From an uncultured Bacteroides sp. (GTDB lineage Bacteria > Bacteroidota > Bacteroidia > Bacteroidales > Bacteroidaceae): 64,000 nt of DNA. The position numbers and the translations under genes were made by a program. A model generated the notes under the pieces. The model made no database searches and was not told the DNA's origin. It saw only the letters and a list, made by a program, of their open reading frames with translations. Shown in pieces: positions 1 through 8,580 of this stretch (the first letter of the stretch is position 1; every line of letters begins with the position of its first letter). The stretch covers positions 62,001-126,000 of the forward strand of contig CAQOGY010000004.1 in the NCBI GenBank assembly GCA_948847595.1, written 5' to 3'.

Positions 1-874
1 TCTGTACGAACGGATGTTTCTCATCAATTCGTGAAGAGTTGAGGCGGAACGAGCGGGCTTTCGCATCGCAGGCTATATGCTTTCTGATCTCTGCAAATAA
101 ATCTTCGTTGGAGTAAAGTTCGTTGCTTCGGATATCAACAACAAATGTACATTTATCGGGAACTACATTGTGCTGAGTGCCTGCATTGATGACCGTAACG
201 CTCATTTTTACCGGTCCGAGTAAAGGTGATTCTTTCTCGAAACGATAATCACGGAACCAGGCGATATCGTTCAATACCTTATAAATGGCATTATCTCCTT
301 CATCGCGTGCGGCATGTCCGGCTTTTCCCGTAGCAGTTACATCCAGTACCATCAACCCCTTTTCGGCAATGGCAGGTTGCATCTCCGTAGGTTCGCCTAC
401 GATAGCGAATGAAACAGGGGGTAACCCCGGTAATACACTTTCAATTCCCTCCTTACCCGAAACTTCTTCTTCGCAGGAAGCCAGATAGATGAGATTGTAA
501 TTTTGAGAAGTGCGACATAGTTGCAGGAACACCTGTAAGAGCGAAACAACACTGGCTCCGGCGTCGTTACTGCCCAATCCGTATAATTTACCGTTTTCCT
601 CGCGGGGTGTGAAAGGGTCTTTGCGCCAGCCATTTACGGGTTTTACCGTGTCGATATGAGAATTGAGCAGGATTGTCGGCTTTTTAAGGTCGAACATAGG
701 GCTGAGGCACCAAACATTGTTTCCTTTGCGTCCGGTCTGCATCCCTTCGGCTTCGATATAATTTTGCAGGAAATCAGCGGCTTGCGTCTCTTCCCGACTG
801 ATGGACGGAATGCTGATTAGTGATTTCAACAGGCTTACAGCTTCGGCTGTCATGGTTGGAATATCGTATTTCAT
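1..874 (-). CDS. M20 family metallopeptidase, ArgE/DapE-like deacylase (3' end cut by window)
   Basis: The reading frame starts with ATG on the minus strand and stays open to the left edge, so only about the first 291 residues are present. The translation shows M20 signatures: a metal-binding NSHIDTV segment near residue 70, the GLGSNDAG segment about 30 residues later, and CEEEVSG near residue 135 with the catalytic Glu pair. M20 enzymes remove acyl groups from amino acids using two zinc ions in the cytoplasm. In Bacteroides the close relatives are annotated as acetylornithine (or succinylornithine) deacetylase, so arginine synthesis is the likely role, but substrate cannot be read from sequence. 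There is no signal peptide. The gene is divergent from the acyl-CoA ligase and the two promoters overlap. Confidence 0.85.
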   Translation of the reverse strand, partial: MKYDIPTMTAEAVSLLKSLISIPSISREETQAADFLQNYIEAEGMQTGRKGNNVWCLSPMFDLKKPTILLNSHIDTVKPVNGWRKDPFTPREENGKLYGLGSNDAGASVVSLLQVFLQLCRTSQNYNLIYLASCEEEVSGKEGIESVLPGLPPVSFAIVGEPTEMQPAIAEKGLMVLDVTATGKAGHAARDEGDNAIYKVLNDIAWFRDYRFEKESPLLGPVKMSVTVINAGTQHNVVPDKCTFVVDIRSNELYSNEDLFAEIRKHIACDAKARSFRLNSSRIDEKHPFVQ

Positions 875-909
875 ATACAAACTTGTTAATTTAGAGCTTA
901 ATATTTGCA

Positions 910-941
910 CAAAGATACTCGTTTTGCGCAATAGTTTCAAA
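910..941 (-). promoter_or_regulatory. Bacteroides-type promoter of the M20 gene
   Basis: Read on the minus strand, TTTG (-33) is followed after exactly 20 bases by TATCTTTG (-7), matching the Bacteroides primary sigma consensus TTTG / TAnnTTTG. It ends about 35 bases before the M20 start codon. Confidence 0.6.
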
Positions 942-950
942 TAAAACTAA

Positions 951-958
951 TACCTTTG
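951..958 (+). promoter_or_regulatory. -7 box of the acyl-CoA ligase promoter
   Basis: TACCTTTG matches the -7 consensus and lies 25 bases before the ligase ATG. The -33 element is poor: the nearest TTTG is 24 bases upstream. The region interleaves with the divergent M20 promoter, so the two may interfere. Confidence 0.5.
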
Positions 959-983
959 TACCATATTTATCAATACAAAGAGT

Positions 984-2789
984 ATGACTTATCATCATTT
1001 ATCTGTCTTGGTCCACCGTCAGGCTGAAAAGTATGGCGACAGGGTAGCATTGAGATACCGCGACTATGAGACAGCACAATGGATTCCGATTACCTGGAAT
1101 CAATTCTCCGGAACTGTACGACAGGCTGCTAATGCTTTCGTTGCGCTAGGAGTGGAGGAACAAGAGAATATCGGTATTTTTTCACAGAATAAACCTGAAT
1201 GGTTCTATGTCGATTTCGGCGCATTTGCCAATCGTGGGGTTACTATTCCGTTCTATGCAACGAGTTCACCCGCACAGGCACAATACATTATCAACGATGC
1301 GCAAATCCGTTATCTTTTTGTAGGCGAACAGTATCAGTATGATTCTGCATTCAGCATCTTCGGCTTTTGTTCCTCGTTACAACAACTGATTATTTTCGAT
1401 CGTTCGGTAGTAAAAGACCCGCGTGATGTCTCTTCCATCTATTTTGATGAGTTTATGGCAATGGGCGAAGGATTGCCGCATAATGAGGTGGTGGAAGAAC
1501 GTACCGCACGTGCTTCTTACGATGATTTGGCTAACATCCTTTATACTTCCGGTACGACGGGAGAGCCGAAGGGAGTAATGTTGCATCATTCGTGCTATCT
1601 GGAGCAGTTCCATACGCATGACGAGCGTCTGACGACAATGACCGACAAGGACGTTTCTATGAACTTCCTTCCGTTGACACACGTATTCGAGAAGGCATGG
1701 TGCTATCTTTGTATTCATAAAGGAGTACAGATCTGCATCAACCTTCGTCCGGCAGATATCCAGACAACCATTAAAGAAATTCGCCCGACACTGATGTGCA
1801 GCGTACCCCGTTTCTGGGAAAAGGTATATGCCGGTGTACAGGAGAAGATCAATGAAACGACAGGATTGAAGAAGGCGCTGATGCTGGATGCCATCAAAGT
1901 CGGCAGAATCCATAATCTGGATTATCTTCGGTTGGGAAAGACCCCTCCGGTGATGAATCAACTGAAATATAAGTTCTACGAGAAGACCATTTATTCTTTG
2001 CTGAAGAAGACGATCGGTATTGAGAATGGAAATTTCTTCCCGACAGCCGGTGCAGCCGTGCCCGATGAAATCAATGAATTTGTTCATTCGGTAGGAATCA
2101 ACATGGTGGTCGGCTATGGACTGACAGAATCTACGGCTACGGTATCATGTACTTTGCCGGTAGGTTATGATATCGGTTCGGTAGGTGTGGTATTGCCGGG
2201 ACTGGAAGTGAAGATAGGCGAAGACAATGAAATCCTGCTCCGTGGAAAAAGTATAACCAAAGGATATTATAAAAAGGCGGAGGCTACTGCCGCTGCTATT
2301 GATGCTGACGGCTGGTTCCATACAGGAGATGCCGGTTATTTCAAGAATGGGCAGTTATTCCTGACAGAGCGCATTAAGGATTTGTTTAAGACATCGAATG
2401 GTAAATATATTGCTCCGCAAGCATTGGAAACCAAACTGGTGATAGACCGTTATATTGATCAGATTGCTATTATCGCAGATCAGCGGAAGTTTGTTTCTGC
2501 TTTGATCGTTCCGGTGTACGGGTTTGTCAAGGACTATGCGAAGGAGAAAGGAATCGAATACAAAGATATGGCCGAACTGTTGCAGCATCCAAAGATTGTC
2601 GGTCTGTTTCGTGCACGGATAGAGACCTTGCAACAGCAATTTGCGCATTATGAACAGATCAAACGTTTCACATTACTTCCTGAACCTTTCAGCATGGAGC
2701 GTGGAGAATTGACTAATACATTGAAGTTGAAACGCTCAGTGGTTTCTGAAAACTACAAAGAACTGATTGAGAAGATGTACGAAGAATAA
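984..2789 (+). CDS. AMP-dependent long-chain fatty acid--CoA ligase
   Basis: The 601-residue protein is a full-length adenylate-forming enzyme. The P-loop-like motif YTSGTTGEPKG is near residue 187, the GYGLTES motif near 375, and the GWFHTGD motif near 443, followed by the C-terminal hinge and a Lys-rich end. The family activates a fatty acid to an acyl-adenylate and then to acyl-CoA at the cytoplasmic face of the membrane. Length and motif order match the FadD15-like long-chain ligases common in Bacteroidetes. There is no signal peptide. It is monocistronic, with a promoter box just upstream and a strong terminator downstream that separates it from the convergent M16 gene. Exact chain-length preference is unknown. 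Confidence 0.92.
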   Translation: MTYHHLSVLVHRQAEKYGDRVALRYRDYETAQWIPITWNQFSGTVRQAANAFVALGVEEQENIGIFSQNKPEWFYVDFGAFANRGVTIPFYATSSPAQAQYIINDAQIRYLFVGEQYQYDSAFSIFGFCSSLQQLIIFDRSVVKDPRDVSSIYFDEFMAMGEGLPHNEVVEERTARASYDDLANILYTSGTTGEPKGVMLHHSCYLEQFHTHDERLTTMTDKDVSMNFLPLTHVFEKAWCYLCIHKGVQICINLRPADIQTTIKEIRPTLMCSVPRFWEKVYAGVQEKINETTGLKKALMLDAIKVGRIHNLDYLRLGKTPPVMNQLKYKFYEKTIYSLLKKTIGIENGNFFPTAGAAVPDEINEFVHSVGINMVVGYGLTESTATVSCTLPVGYDIGSVGVVLPGLEVKIGEDNEILLRGKSITKGYYKKAEATAAAIDADGWFHTGDAGYFKNGQLFLTERIKDLFKTSNGKYIAPQALETKLVIDRYIDQIAIIADQRKFVSALIVPVYGFVKDYAKEKGIEYKDMAELLQHPKIVGLFRARIETLQQQFAHYEQIKRFTLLPEPFSMERGELTNTLKLKRSVVSENYKELIEKMYEE

Positions 2790-2822
2790 GGCTTTTCTCG
2801 GTCTGGCCTGATGATAAACGAT

Positions 2823-2870
2823 AAACGGTGAACAAGCTGCATATTTGGCAAGCTGTTCACCGTTTGTTCT
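2823..2870. terminator. Bidirectional terminator between ligase and M16 peptidase
   Basis: AAACGGTGAACA pairs perfectly with TGTTCACCGTTT 19 bases later, with further pairing (AGCT/AGCT) inside. It lies between two convergent stop codons. Moderately T-rich sequence follows on the plus side. Confidence 0.75.
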
Positions 2871-2920
2871 TTGTGTATCAATAGGCTATGTGTCTGCTAT
2901 TTTATGGAGAACACTATGCT

Positions 2921-5839
2921 TTAGTAACCGAAGATTTGTTCCTGAGTGAGTTCTTCGATAGGACCTACCGCTTTCAGCTTATTCATGTCAAGGTCTTTCT
3001 TGTCTCCCAAGATGCAATACACATACGTGCGTCCTTTCACCCATTCCTTTTGGAAATCAACGATATCTTTCAATGTCATAGTCTGCACGTCATTATAGAG
3101 TTTGATGCGCGGATCTACGCTTTGTCCCAAATCCTGTGCATTGATATAAGTCCAGATAATATCGCTTTTGATGATGCGGTCGGTACGCATGCGGTTGATT
3201 AATCCTTCTTTTGCCAATTTGAAGGCTGCTTCGGATTCCGGCATATTGTTGATAATATCGTTGAACGTATTGACGGCATCAATCATCTTGTCATTTTGAG
3301 TTGCAATTTGGGTACGTATCGTATATGGATACTTCAGATAGCTTGGCGGCATTATACCCGCCCATGCGGAATAAGCCAGTCCGCGTGTTTCACGCATTTC
3401 CTGGAAGACGATGGAGTTCATGCCTCCGCCGAAATATTCGTTATATAATTCGCGGGTAGGTTCGATAGCCGGATCGTATTTCTTATCAAGATTGGAAATT
3501 TGCGCCATATAGATCTGTTTGGCTTCATAAGGAGCTACCAGTACTTTGGTCGCCGGTGTTTCAAGATAAGAAAACTCGTTTCCTGCAGGAATATCTTTCA
3601 GAGTAGCCGGTACCTGGTGATATTGATCGATGGTAGCCAGCAGGTCTTTACTGCTGCTAGGGCCATAATACAGGATACGATGTTTGTAGTTGTTCTGATT
3701 GTGAATCCGGTCAACCAGTTCCTGTGGATTCATGCTGGCGAGTTCTGCTTCCGTCAGTAAATTGGTGGCGGGAGACTTCGGACCGTACATCGCATAATTC
3801 ATCAGGCGGGAGAAGTTCTGTCCTTGATTCAGTTTGGCATCTGCACGGGCTTTCAGTATATCTCCGACCAGATTGTTGTAAGCTTCCTTATTTACTTGTG
3901 CGTCTGCCAGTAACTTTTCGAATAGTTGCATGGCAGCCGGCATATTCTCATTCAGACCGGAAAGAACCACGTAGGTGCGTTCGTTGCCCGGAGAAACGTA
4001 GAAAGTACACGCCAGACGATAGAACTCGCTCTTCAGTTCTTCCGGTGTCATGTCGGAAGTGCCCAGATATTCAAGGTAGTCGAAAGCCGTTCCCAATGCC
4101 TTGTCGTTGTTGTTACCCATATCGAATACGTAGATCAGTTGGAAGAGATCGTTGGTAGTATTCTGCTTATAGAGTACCGGAATGTCGGATTTCGCTGTCA
4201 GCTGGCTCATATCTTTCTTGAAGTCGAGGAATACAGGTTCGATGGGCTTTACTGCATTCTCCTGTATGGAGGTAAGGAATGGACTTGCCACATCCCGGTT
4301 GGATACGATGGGAGTAATCTCCGGTTTTGTCATCTTCTTCTCGTTCGGGTCCTTGCCTTGTTTCTTGTAGACAACGGCATAATTATCCTCCTTCAGATAT
4401 TTATCGGCAAAGGCCACGATATCCTCTTTGGTCAGTTTAGCCATGCGGTCGATGGCGGTTACTTCGTCCTCCCAGTTTGTTCCGTTAATGAATGAGTTGA
4501 CGAATATGTCGGCACGTCCTTCATTGCTTTCCATGCTTTGGAGCTCGTAGAGCTTGAAGTTGTTGATATTAGCTTGCAGCATCTTCTCATCGAACTCTCC
4601 GGCACGAAGTTTCTTTATTTCGTTCAGCAAGAGGTCTTTGACTTCTTCCAGCGTTTGTCCCTGTTTGGGAAGTCCGCCCAATATGAAGGCTGAGTAATCT
4701 GCCAGTCCCATCGGGTAACCGTAGCTGTTCAGCACCTTCTGCTGCTGGTTCAGATCAAGGTCGATGAGTCCTGCCTTTCCATTGTATAATACTTGCGAAA
4801 CAACTTGCAGAACCTCGAAATCCTTGCTGGCCAATCCGGGGAATCTCCATGCCAGTGCAACGCTTTCCGCATCAGGACCTAATACCTCTTTAACTACAGG
4901 TGCGGTGATCGGATCTTCTTTCGGCAGATTCAGTTTGGGAAGTTCCGGATTCGGCTTCAAGCCTCCGAAGTATTTATCTATCAAGGCAATGGTTTCATCC
5001 GGGTCTAAATCTCCGGACATACAGATCGCCATATTATTGGGAACGTACCATTGTTTATAGTAATTCTTGATATTGGTGATGGAAGGGTTCTTCAGATTCT
5101 CCTGTGTACCCAATACGGTTTGTGTTCCATAAGGATGCTTGGGGAAGAGAGAGGAGAAGATCGCCTCCTGCACTTTGCTGTTGTCCCGGGTCAGAGACAT
5201 ATTTTTTTCTTCGTATACAGCTTCCAGTTCCGTATGGAAACCGCGGATGACATTATTCTCGAAGCGGTCTGCCTGAATCTTTGCCCAGTTCTCTATCTGA
5301 TTGGAGGGGATATCTTCCTGATAGACAGTCTGGTCATACCATGTGTAGGCGTTGCTGCCGGAAGAACCGATAGCAGCCATCAGCTTGTCATATTCGTTGG
5401 GAATGGCGTATTTGGATGCTTCGTAAGAGAGGCTGTCGATGGTGTGGTAGATCGCTTTGCGCTCTGCTTCGTCCGTCGTCTGGCGGTATATCTCAAATTG
5501 CTGTTCAATTTGGTCCAATAGTGGTTTTTCGGCAGCATAATCCTGTGTGCCATACTTGTCGGTACCTTTAAACATCAGGTGTTCAAAGTAGTGTGCCAGT
5601 CCGGTCGTTTCTGCCGGGTCGTTCTTTCCGCCCACCCGCACGGCGATGAATGTCTGAATGCGGGGAGTTTCCTTGTTTACAGTGAGGTAAACTTTTAATC
5701 CGTTGTCCAGTGTGTAGATGCGGGCTTTCAGCGGGTCATTGGGCACTGTCTCGTAGCTATACTTCTTTTGTGAGCTACAACTGCTCATCACTAATGCAAG
5801 GAAGAGCGATAAGCATGAAAGTTTCAGGAGTTTGTTCAT
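2921..5839 (-). CDS. M16 family zinc peptidase (insulinase/pitrilysin type), lipoprotein
   Basis: The 972-residue protein has the inverted zinc motif HYFEH near residue 84, typical of M16 proteases, and length fitting a fusion of two M16 halves. The start chosen gives MNKLLKLSCLSLFLA then a lipobox ending MSSC, so it is probably a periplasmic or outer-membrane lipoprotein. The open frame runs 58 codons further upstream, but that part overlaps the promoter and the start of prfB and encodes no signal peptide. Family members degrade peptides and small proteins in a closed chamber; the biological substrate here is unknown. The gene is divergent from prfB and ends at a shared terminator. Confidence 0.9.
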   Translation of the reverse strand: MNKLLKLSCLSLFLALVMSSCSSQKKYSYETVPNDPLKARIYTLDNGLKVYLTVNKETPRIQTFIAVRVGGKNDPAETTGLAHYFEHLMFKGTDKYGTQDYAAEKPLLDQIEQQFEIYRQTTDEAERKAIYHTIDSLSYEASKYAIPNEYDKLMAAIGSSGSNAYTWYDQTVYQEDIPSNQIENWAKIQADRFENNVIRGFHTELEAVYEEKNMSLTRDNSKVQEAIFSSLFPKHPYGTQTVLGTQENLKNPSITNIKNYYKQWYVPNNMAICMSGDLDPDETIALIDKYFGGLKPNPELPKLNLPKEDPITAPVVKEVLGPDAESVALAWRFPGLASKDFEVLQVVSQVLYNGKAGLIDLDLNQQQKVLNSYGYPMGLADYSAFILGGLPKQGQTLEEVKDLLLNEIKKLRAGEFDEKMLQANINNFKLYELQSMESNEGRADIFVNSFINGTNWEDEVTAIDRMAKLTKEDIVAFADKYLKEDNYAVVYKKQGKDPNEKKMTKPEITPIVSNRDVASPFLTSIQENAVKPIEPVFLDFKKDMSQLTAKSDIPVLYKQNTTNDLFQLIYVFDMGNNNDKALGTAFDYLEYLGTSDMTPEELKSEFYRLACTFYVSPGNERTYVVLSGLNENMPAAMQLFEKLLADAQVNKEAYNNLVGDILKARADAKLNQGQNFSRLMNYAMYGPKSPATNLLTEAELASMNPQELVDRIHNQNNYKHRILYYGPSSSKDLLATIDQYHQVPATLKDIPAGNEFSYLETPATKVLVAPYEAKQIYMAQISNLDKKYDPAIEPTRELYNEYFGGGMNSIVFQEMRETRGLAYSAWAGIMPPSYLKYPYTIRTQIATQNDKMIDAVNTFNDIINNMPESEAAFKLAKEGLINRMRTDRIIKSDIIWTYINAQDLGQSVDPRIKLYNDVQTMTLKDIVDFQKEWVKGRTYVYCILGDKKDLDMNKLKAVGPIEELTQEQIFGY

Positions 5840-5866
5840 ATTGTGACAACATTTTAGTGACAGAAA

Positions 5867-5874
5867 CAAAGGTA
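5867..5874 (-). promoter_or_regulatory. -7 box of the M16 peptidase promoter
   Basis: On the minus strand the box reads TACCTTTG, a consensus match, 28 bases before the chosen M16 start. No good -33 element is visible. This placement supports the downstream start codon. Confidence 0.5.
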
Positions 5875-5887
5875 GCGGAATTTTTCT

Positions 5888-5895
5888 TACCTTTG
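5888..5895 (+). promoter_or_regulatory. -7 box of the prfB promoter
   Basis: TACCTTTG on the plus strand, back-to-back with the M16 box 13 bases away. It lies 49 bases upstream of the prfB ATG. Confidence 0.5.
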
Positions 5896-5944
5896 CACCG
5901 AAAAGAGAAATTTGTAAATTGTAAATGATAAAATTGTAAATCAC

Positions 5945-7061
5945 ATGATTACTATTGAACAACTTAAAGACGTGAAAGAGCGCACTGATGCGCTGAGGAG
6001 GTATCTTTGACATCGACGGGAAGAAAATTCAAGTCGAAGAAGAGCAACTAAGAACGCAGGCGCCGGGATTCTGGGATGACCAGAAGAAAGCGGAAGCCCA
6101 GATGAAACTGGTGAAAGATCTGCAAAAGTGGATTGACGGCTATAATGAAGTCAAGACGCTGGCGGACGAACTGGAACTGTCGTTCGATTTTTATAAAGAA
6201 GAATTAGTGACTGAGGGAGATGTGGACACGGCTTATGCGAAAGCCAGTGAAGCGGTGGAAGCACTCGAACTCAAGAATATGCTGCGTGATGAAGCTGACC
6301 AGATGGCCTGTGTGTTGAAGATTAACTCCGGTGCGGGTGGTACGGAAAGTCAGGACTGGGCATCTATGTTGATGCGTATGTATCTGCGCTATGCTGAAAC
6401 GAACGGTTACAAGGCTACTATCGCCAACCTTCAGGAAGGGGATGAGGCAGGAATCAAAACCTGTACCATCAATATTGAGGGAGATTTCGCTTATGGTTAT
6501 CTGAAAGGAGAGAACGGTGTTCACCGTCTGGTGCGTGTTTCTCCGTACAATGCGCAAGGCAAGCGCATGACATCGTTTGCTTCCGTGTTCGTCACTCCGT
6601 TGGTGGACGACAGTATCGAAGTGAATATTCTGCCTGCCTGCATTTCATGGGATACATTCCGAAGCGGTGGTGCCGGTGGTCAGAACGTTAATAAGGTGGA
6701 ATCCGGCGTTCGTCTGCGCTATCAGTACAAAGACCCTTATACGGGAGAAGAAGAGGAAATCCTTATCGAGAATACCGAAACTCGTGACCAGCCGAAGAAC
6801 CGTGAGAATGCAATGCGCCAGTTGCGCTCTATCTTATACGATAAAGAATTGCAGCACCGCATGGCAGAACAAGCGAAAGTGGAAGCCGGTAAGAAGAAAA
6901 TCGAATGGGGATCGCAGATTCGCAGCTATGTATTCGATGACCGTCGCGTGAAAGACCATCGTACCAACTATCAGACTTCGGATGTGAACGGAGTGATGGA
7001 TGGTAAAATCGAGGAATTCATCAAAGCCTATCTGATGGAATTTTCATCGCAGGAATCATAA
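5945..7061 (+). CDS. prfB: Peptide chain release factor 2, with programmed +1 frameshift
   Basis: RF2 recognises UGA and UAA and triggers peptide release. The gene begins with a 21-codon frame that hits an in-frame TGA at 6008-6010; the rest of RF2 is in the +1 frame. The frameshift site has an SD-like AGGAGG (5996-6001), the slippery CTT and TGAC, as in Escherichia coli prfB. Joined, the product is 371 residues, the usual RF2 length. The catalytic GGQ is at 6675-6683. The codon-recognition tripeptide, SPF in E. coli, reads SPY here (6540-6548). A plain six-frame reading would start the gene too late, at an internal Met (6102). Low RF2 favours frameshifting, giving autoregulation. Confidence 0.96.
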
Positions 7062-7086
7062 AAACAAAAATTAGCGAGTGTTATTT

Positions 7087-7117
7087 TTGGAAAGTTAAAA
7101 GATTTGTTTTTACTTTG
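7087..7117 (+). promoter_or_regulatory. Promoter of the 44-residue membrane protein gene
   Basis: TTTTTG is followed after 20 bases by TTACTTTG, close to the -7 consensus, 27 bases before the small gene's ATG. The small gene can thus be transcribed separately from prfB. Confidence 0.45.
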
Positions 7118-7144
7118 TTAGCGTTGAACTTTAAAGCTAATATT

Positions 7145-7279
7145 ATGGGTAAAAGTAAGAGAAAAGTAGCACATAGTAAGAAAGAGGAGGAGCAGGCCCA
7201 GCGGGTAGTCAAGATAGTATTTGTTTCACTCATTATTTTGGCGCTGATTATGCTGATCGCATATTCCTTTTTCGGCTGA
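7145..7279 (+). CDS. Small single-pass membrane protein (44 aa), function unknown
   Basis: ATG follows a short leader and opens a 44-codon frame ending TGA. The product has a very basic and charged N-terminus (MGKSKRKVAHSKKEEE) and one hydrophobic helix (about residues 23-41) ending YSFFG. This is the topology of a small inner-membrane protein with its N-terminus in the cytoplasm. It has its own promoter-like sequence and is followed by a large terminator, which together support a real gene. I do not recognise the family. It is shorter than usual annotation cut-offs, so it may be missed elsewhere. Confidence 0.65.
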   Translation: MGKSKRKVAHSKKEEEQAQRVVKIVFVSLIILALIMLIAYSFFG

Positions 7280-7282
7280 TTG

Positions 7283-7384
7283 ATTCACCACAGGTTACAC
7301 AGTTTTGCATGGACAGGGACACGTTGATTGTCGACGGTGAATATCCATGCTGACGAGGGTAGTCCGTGGTGAATTCTTTTTTTG
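7283..7384 (+). terminator. Long imperfect hairpin with T-run ending the prfB unit
   Basis: ATTCACCAC pairs with GTGGTGAAT about 75 bases later; the arms continue imperfectly inward (GCATGGA pairs with TCCATGC). A run of eight or nine T follows the right arm directly. The stem is unusually long for an intrinsic terminator. Confidence 0.65.
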
Positions 7385-7463
7385 TAACCCCTTTGTTATC
7401 CGTGTAACAGTATTGTAACCATTCTGTAATTTCACCGTATCTCTTTTGTAATCTCTCCGTATC
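7383..7463 (+). promoter_or_regulatory. Array of 11-bp-phased TGTAAC direct repeats upstream of the porin
   Basis: TGTAAC occurs at 7403 and 7414, TGTAAT at 7425 and 7447, and CGTATC at 7436 and 7458, all on one 11-base register. Two more (TGTAAC 7383, TGTTAT 7394) lie upstream, also 11 apart. Such tandem 11-bp half-sites are how OmpR/PhoB-family activators bind. The -7 box TACCTTTG (7474-7481) lacks a -33 element, and the array covers that position, as expected for an activated promoter. Confidence 0.6.
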
Positions 7464-7473
7464 TTGCTCATTG

Positions 7474-7481
7474 TACCTTTG
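7474..7481 (+). promoter_or_regulatory. -7 box of the porin promoter
   Basis: TACCTTTG matches the consensus and lies 26 bases before the porin ATG. The -33 region is occupied by the phased repeats instead of TTTG. Confidence 0.55.
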
Positions 7482-7507
7482 CCGCGAATTAAGTAGCAAA
7501 CAACTGA

Positions 7508-8560
7508 ATGAGTAGAATTACAACAACCGTCGCCCTGCTTTTGATGGCGACAGCAGCCTGCGGACAGGCTAAAGAAGATGCCGGGGATGGCAAACAGCTG
7601 GATAAGCAGACCATGGAACTGAAAGATTATTTGCCCGAAATTCATGGAACGATCCGGGGAAAATATGAGTTTCAGACAGAAACCAACGAAAGCCGTTTTG
7701 AAGTGCGGAATGCCCGCTTCAGTGTTTCGGGAAATGTACATCCGATTGTTGCCTATAAAGCGGAGATCGATTTGTCCGACGAGGGGTCCATCAAGATGCT
7801 TGATGCGTATGCCCGTGTATTTCCTGTCAAGGACCTGAATTTTACGATTGGTCAGATGCGTGTACCTTTCACGATCGACGCCCATCGTTCTCCCCATCAG
7901 CAGTATTTTGCCAATCGTTCGTTTATAGCCAAGCAGGTGGGCAATGTGCGTGATGTCGGTTTCACCGGTTGTTATACACAAAAAGAAGGTCTTCCTTTTA
8001 TCCTTGAAGGTGGATTGTTTAACGGCTCCGGACTGACTAATCAGAAGGAATGGCATAAGACCTTGAATTATTCGATAAAAGCACAGTTGCTGCCTAATAA
8101 AAATTGGAATCTCACTTTGAGCACTCAAATGATAAAGCCGGAACATACCCGTATTAATATGTATGATGCCGGCATCTACTATCAGAATAATCGTTTTCAT
8201 ATCGAAGCGGAGTATTTGTATAAAATGTATGGACACGAAGCGTTTAAGGACGTTCATGCGGTCAATAGCTTTGTGAATTATGATTTGCCGTTGAAAAAAG
8301 TATTCAATAAGATTTCTTTTCTGGCCCGTTATGATATGATGACTGACCACAGTAATGGGCTGGCGGACAGTGAGACAGGTGTTTTGAAGATAAACGACTA
8401 TGCCCGTCATCGTGTGACAGGCGGTATCACGCTGAGCCTTTCCAAAGCTTTTATTGCCGATCTCCGTCTCAACTTTGAGAAGTATTTCTATCAGAAGTCC
8501 GGAGTTCCCAAAGAATCGGAGCGTGATAAAATCGTTATTGAGTTTATGACGAGATTTTGA
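7508..8560 (+). CDS. OprO/OprP-type (phosphate-selective porin family) outer-membrane protein
   Basis: The 350-residue protein has an N-terminal signal peptide (to about residue 21) and then alternating beta strands. The segment FEVRNARFSVSGNV, the pairing of a DLSDEG strand with FPVKDLNFTIGQMRVPFT, and the final strand ending in FMTRF are typical of the porin O/P family (PF07396). It would form a beta-barrel in the outer membrane. The family name comes from Pseudomonas phosphate and polyphosphate porins, but many Bacteroidetes members have unknown substrates. The phased repeat array upstream resembles a Pho box in architecture, which fits a phosphate role but does not prove it. The next gene is a CYTH triphosphatase-like protein, also suggestive. 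Confidence 0.8.
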   Translation: MSRITTTVALLLMATAACGQAKEDAGDGKQLDKQTMELKDYLPEIHGTIRGKYEFQTETNESRFEVRNARFSVSGNVHPIVAYKAEIDLSDEGSIKMLDAYARVFPVKDLNFTIGQMRVPFTIDAHRSPHQQYFANRSFIAKQVGNVRDVGFTGCYTQKEGLPFILEGGLFNGSGLTNQKEWHKTLNYSIKAQLLPNKNWNLTLSTQMIKPEHTRINMYDAGIYYQNNRFHIEAEYLYKMYGHEAFKDVHAVNSFVNYDLPLKKVFNKISFLARYDMMTDHSNGLADSETGVLKINDYARHRVTGGITLSLSKAFIADLRLNFEKYFYQKSGVPKESERDKIVIEFMTRF

Positions 8561-8580
8561 TTTTTAATTATCTTTGTGCT

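Noticed and set aside
1377..2087. 236-codon open frame on the minus strand
   Set aside because: It lies wholly antisense to the acyl-CoA ligase and its translation is Cys-, Ile- and His-rich without domain character.
6008..6010. prfB seen as a pseudogene because of the early stop
   Set aside because: The stop lies in the canonical RF2 frameshift context, so the gene is intact.
5840..6013. Upstream extension of the M16 peptidase
   Set aside because: It would overlap the divergent prfB start and the promoter boxes, and adds residues before an otherwise perfect lipoprotein signal.
7295..8410. 371-codon open frame antisense to the porin and its regulatory region
   Set aside because: It is the reverse of a well-supported porin gene, has no promoter or signal and a low-quality composition.
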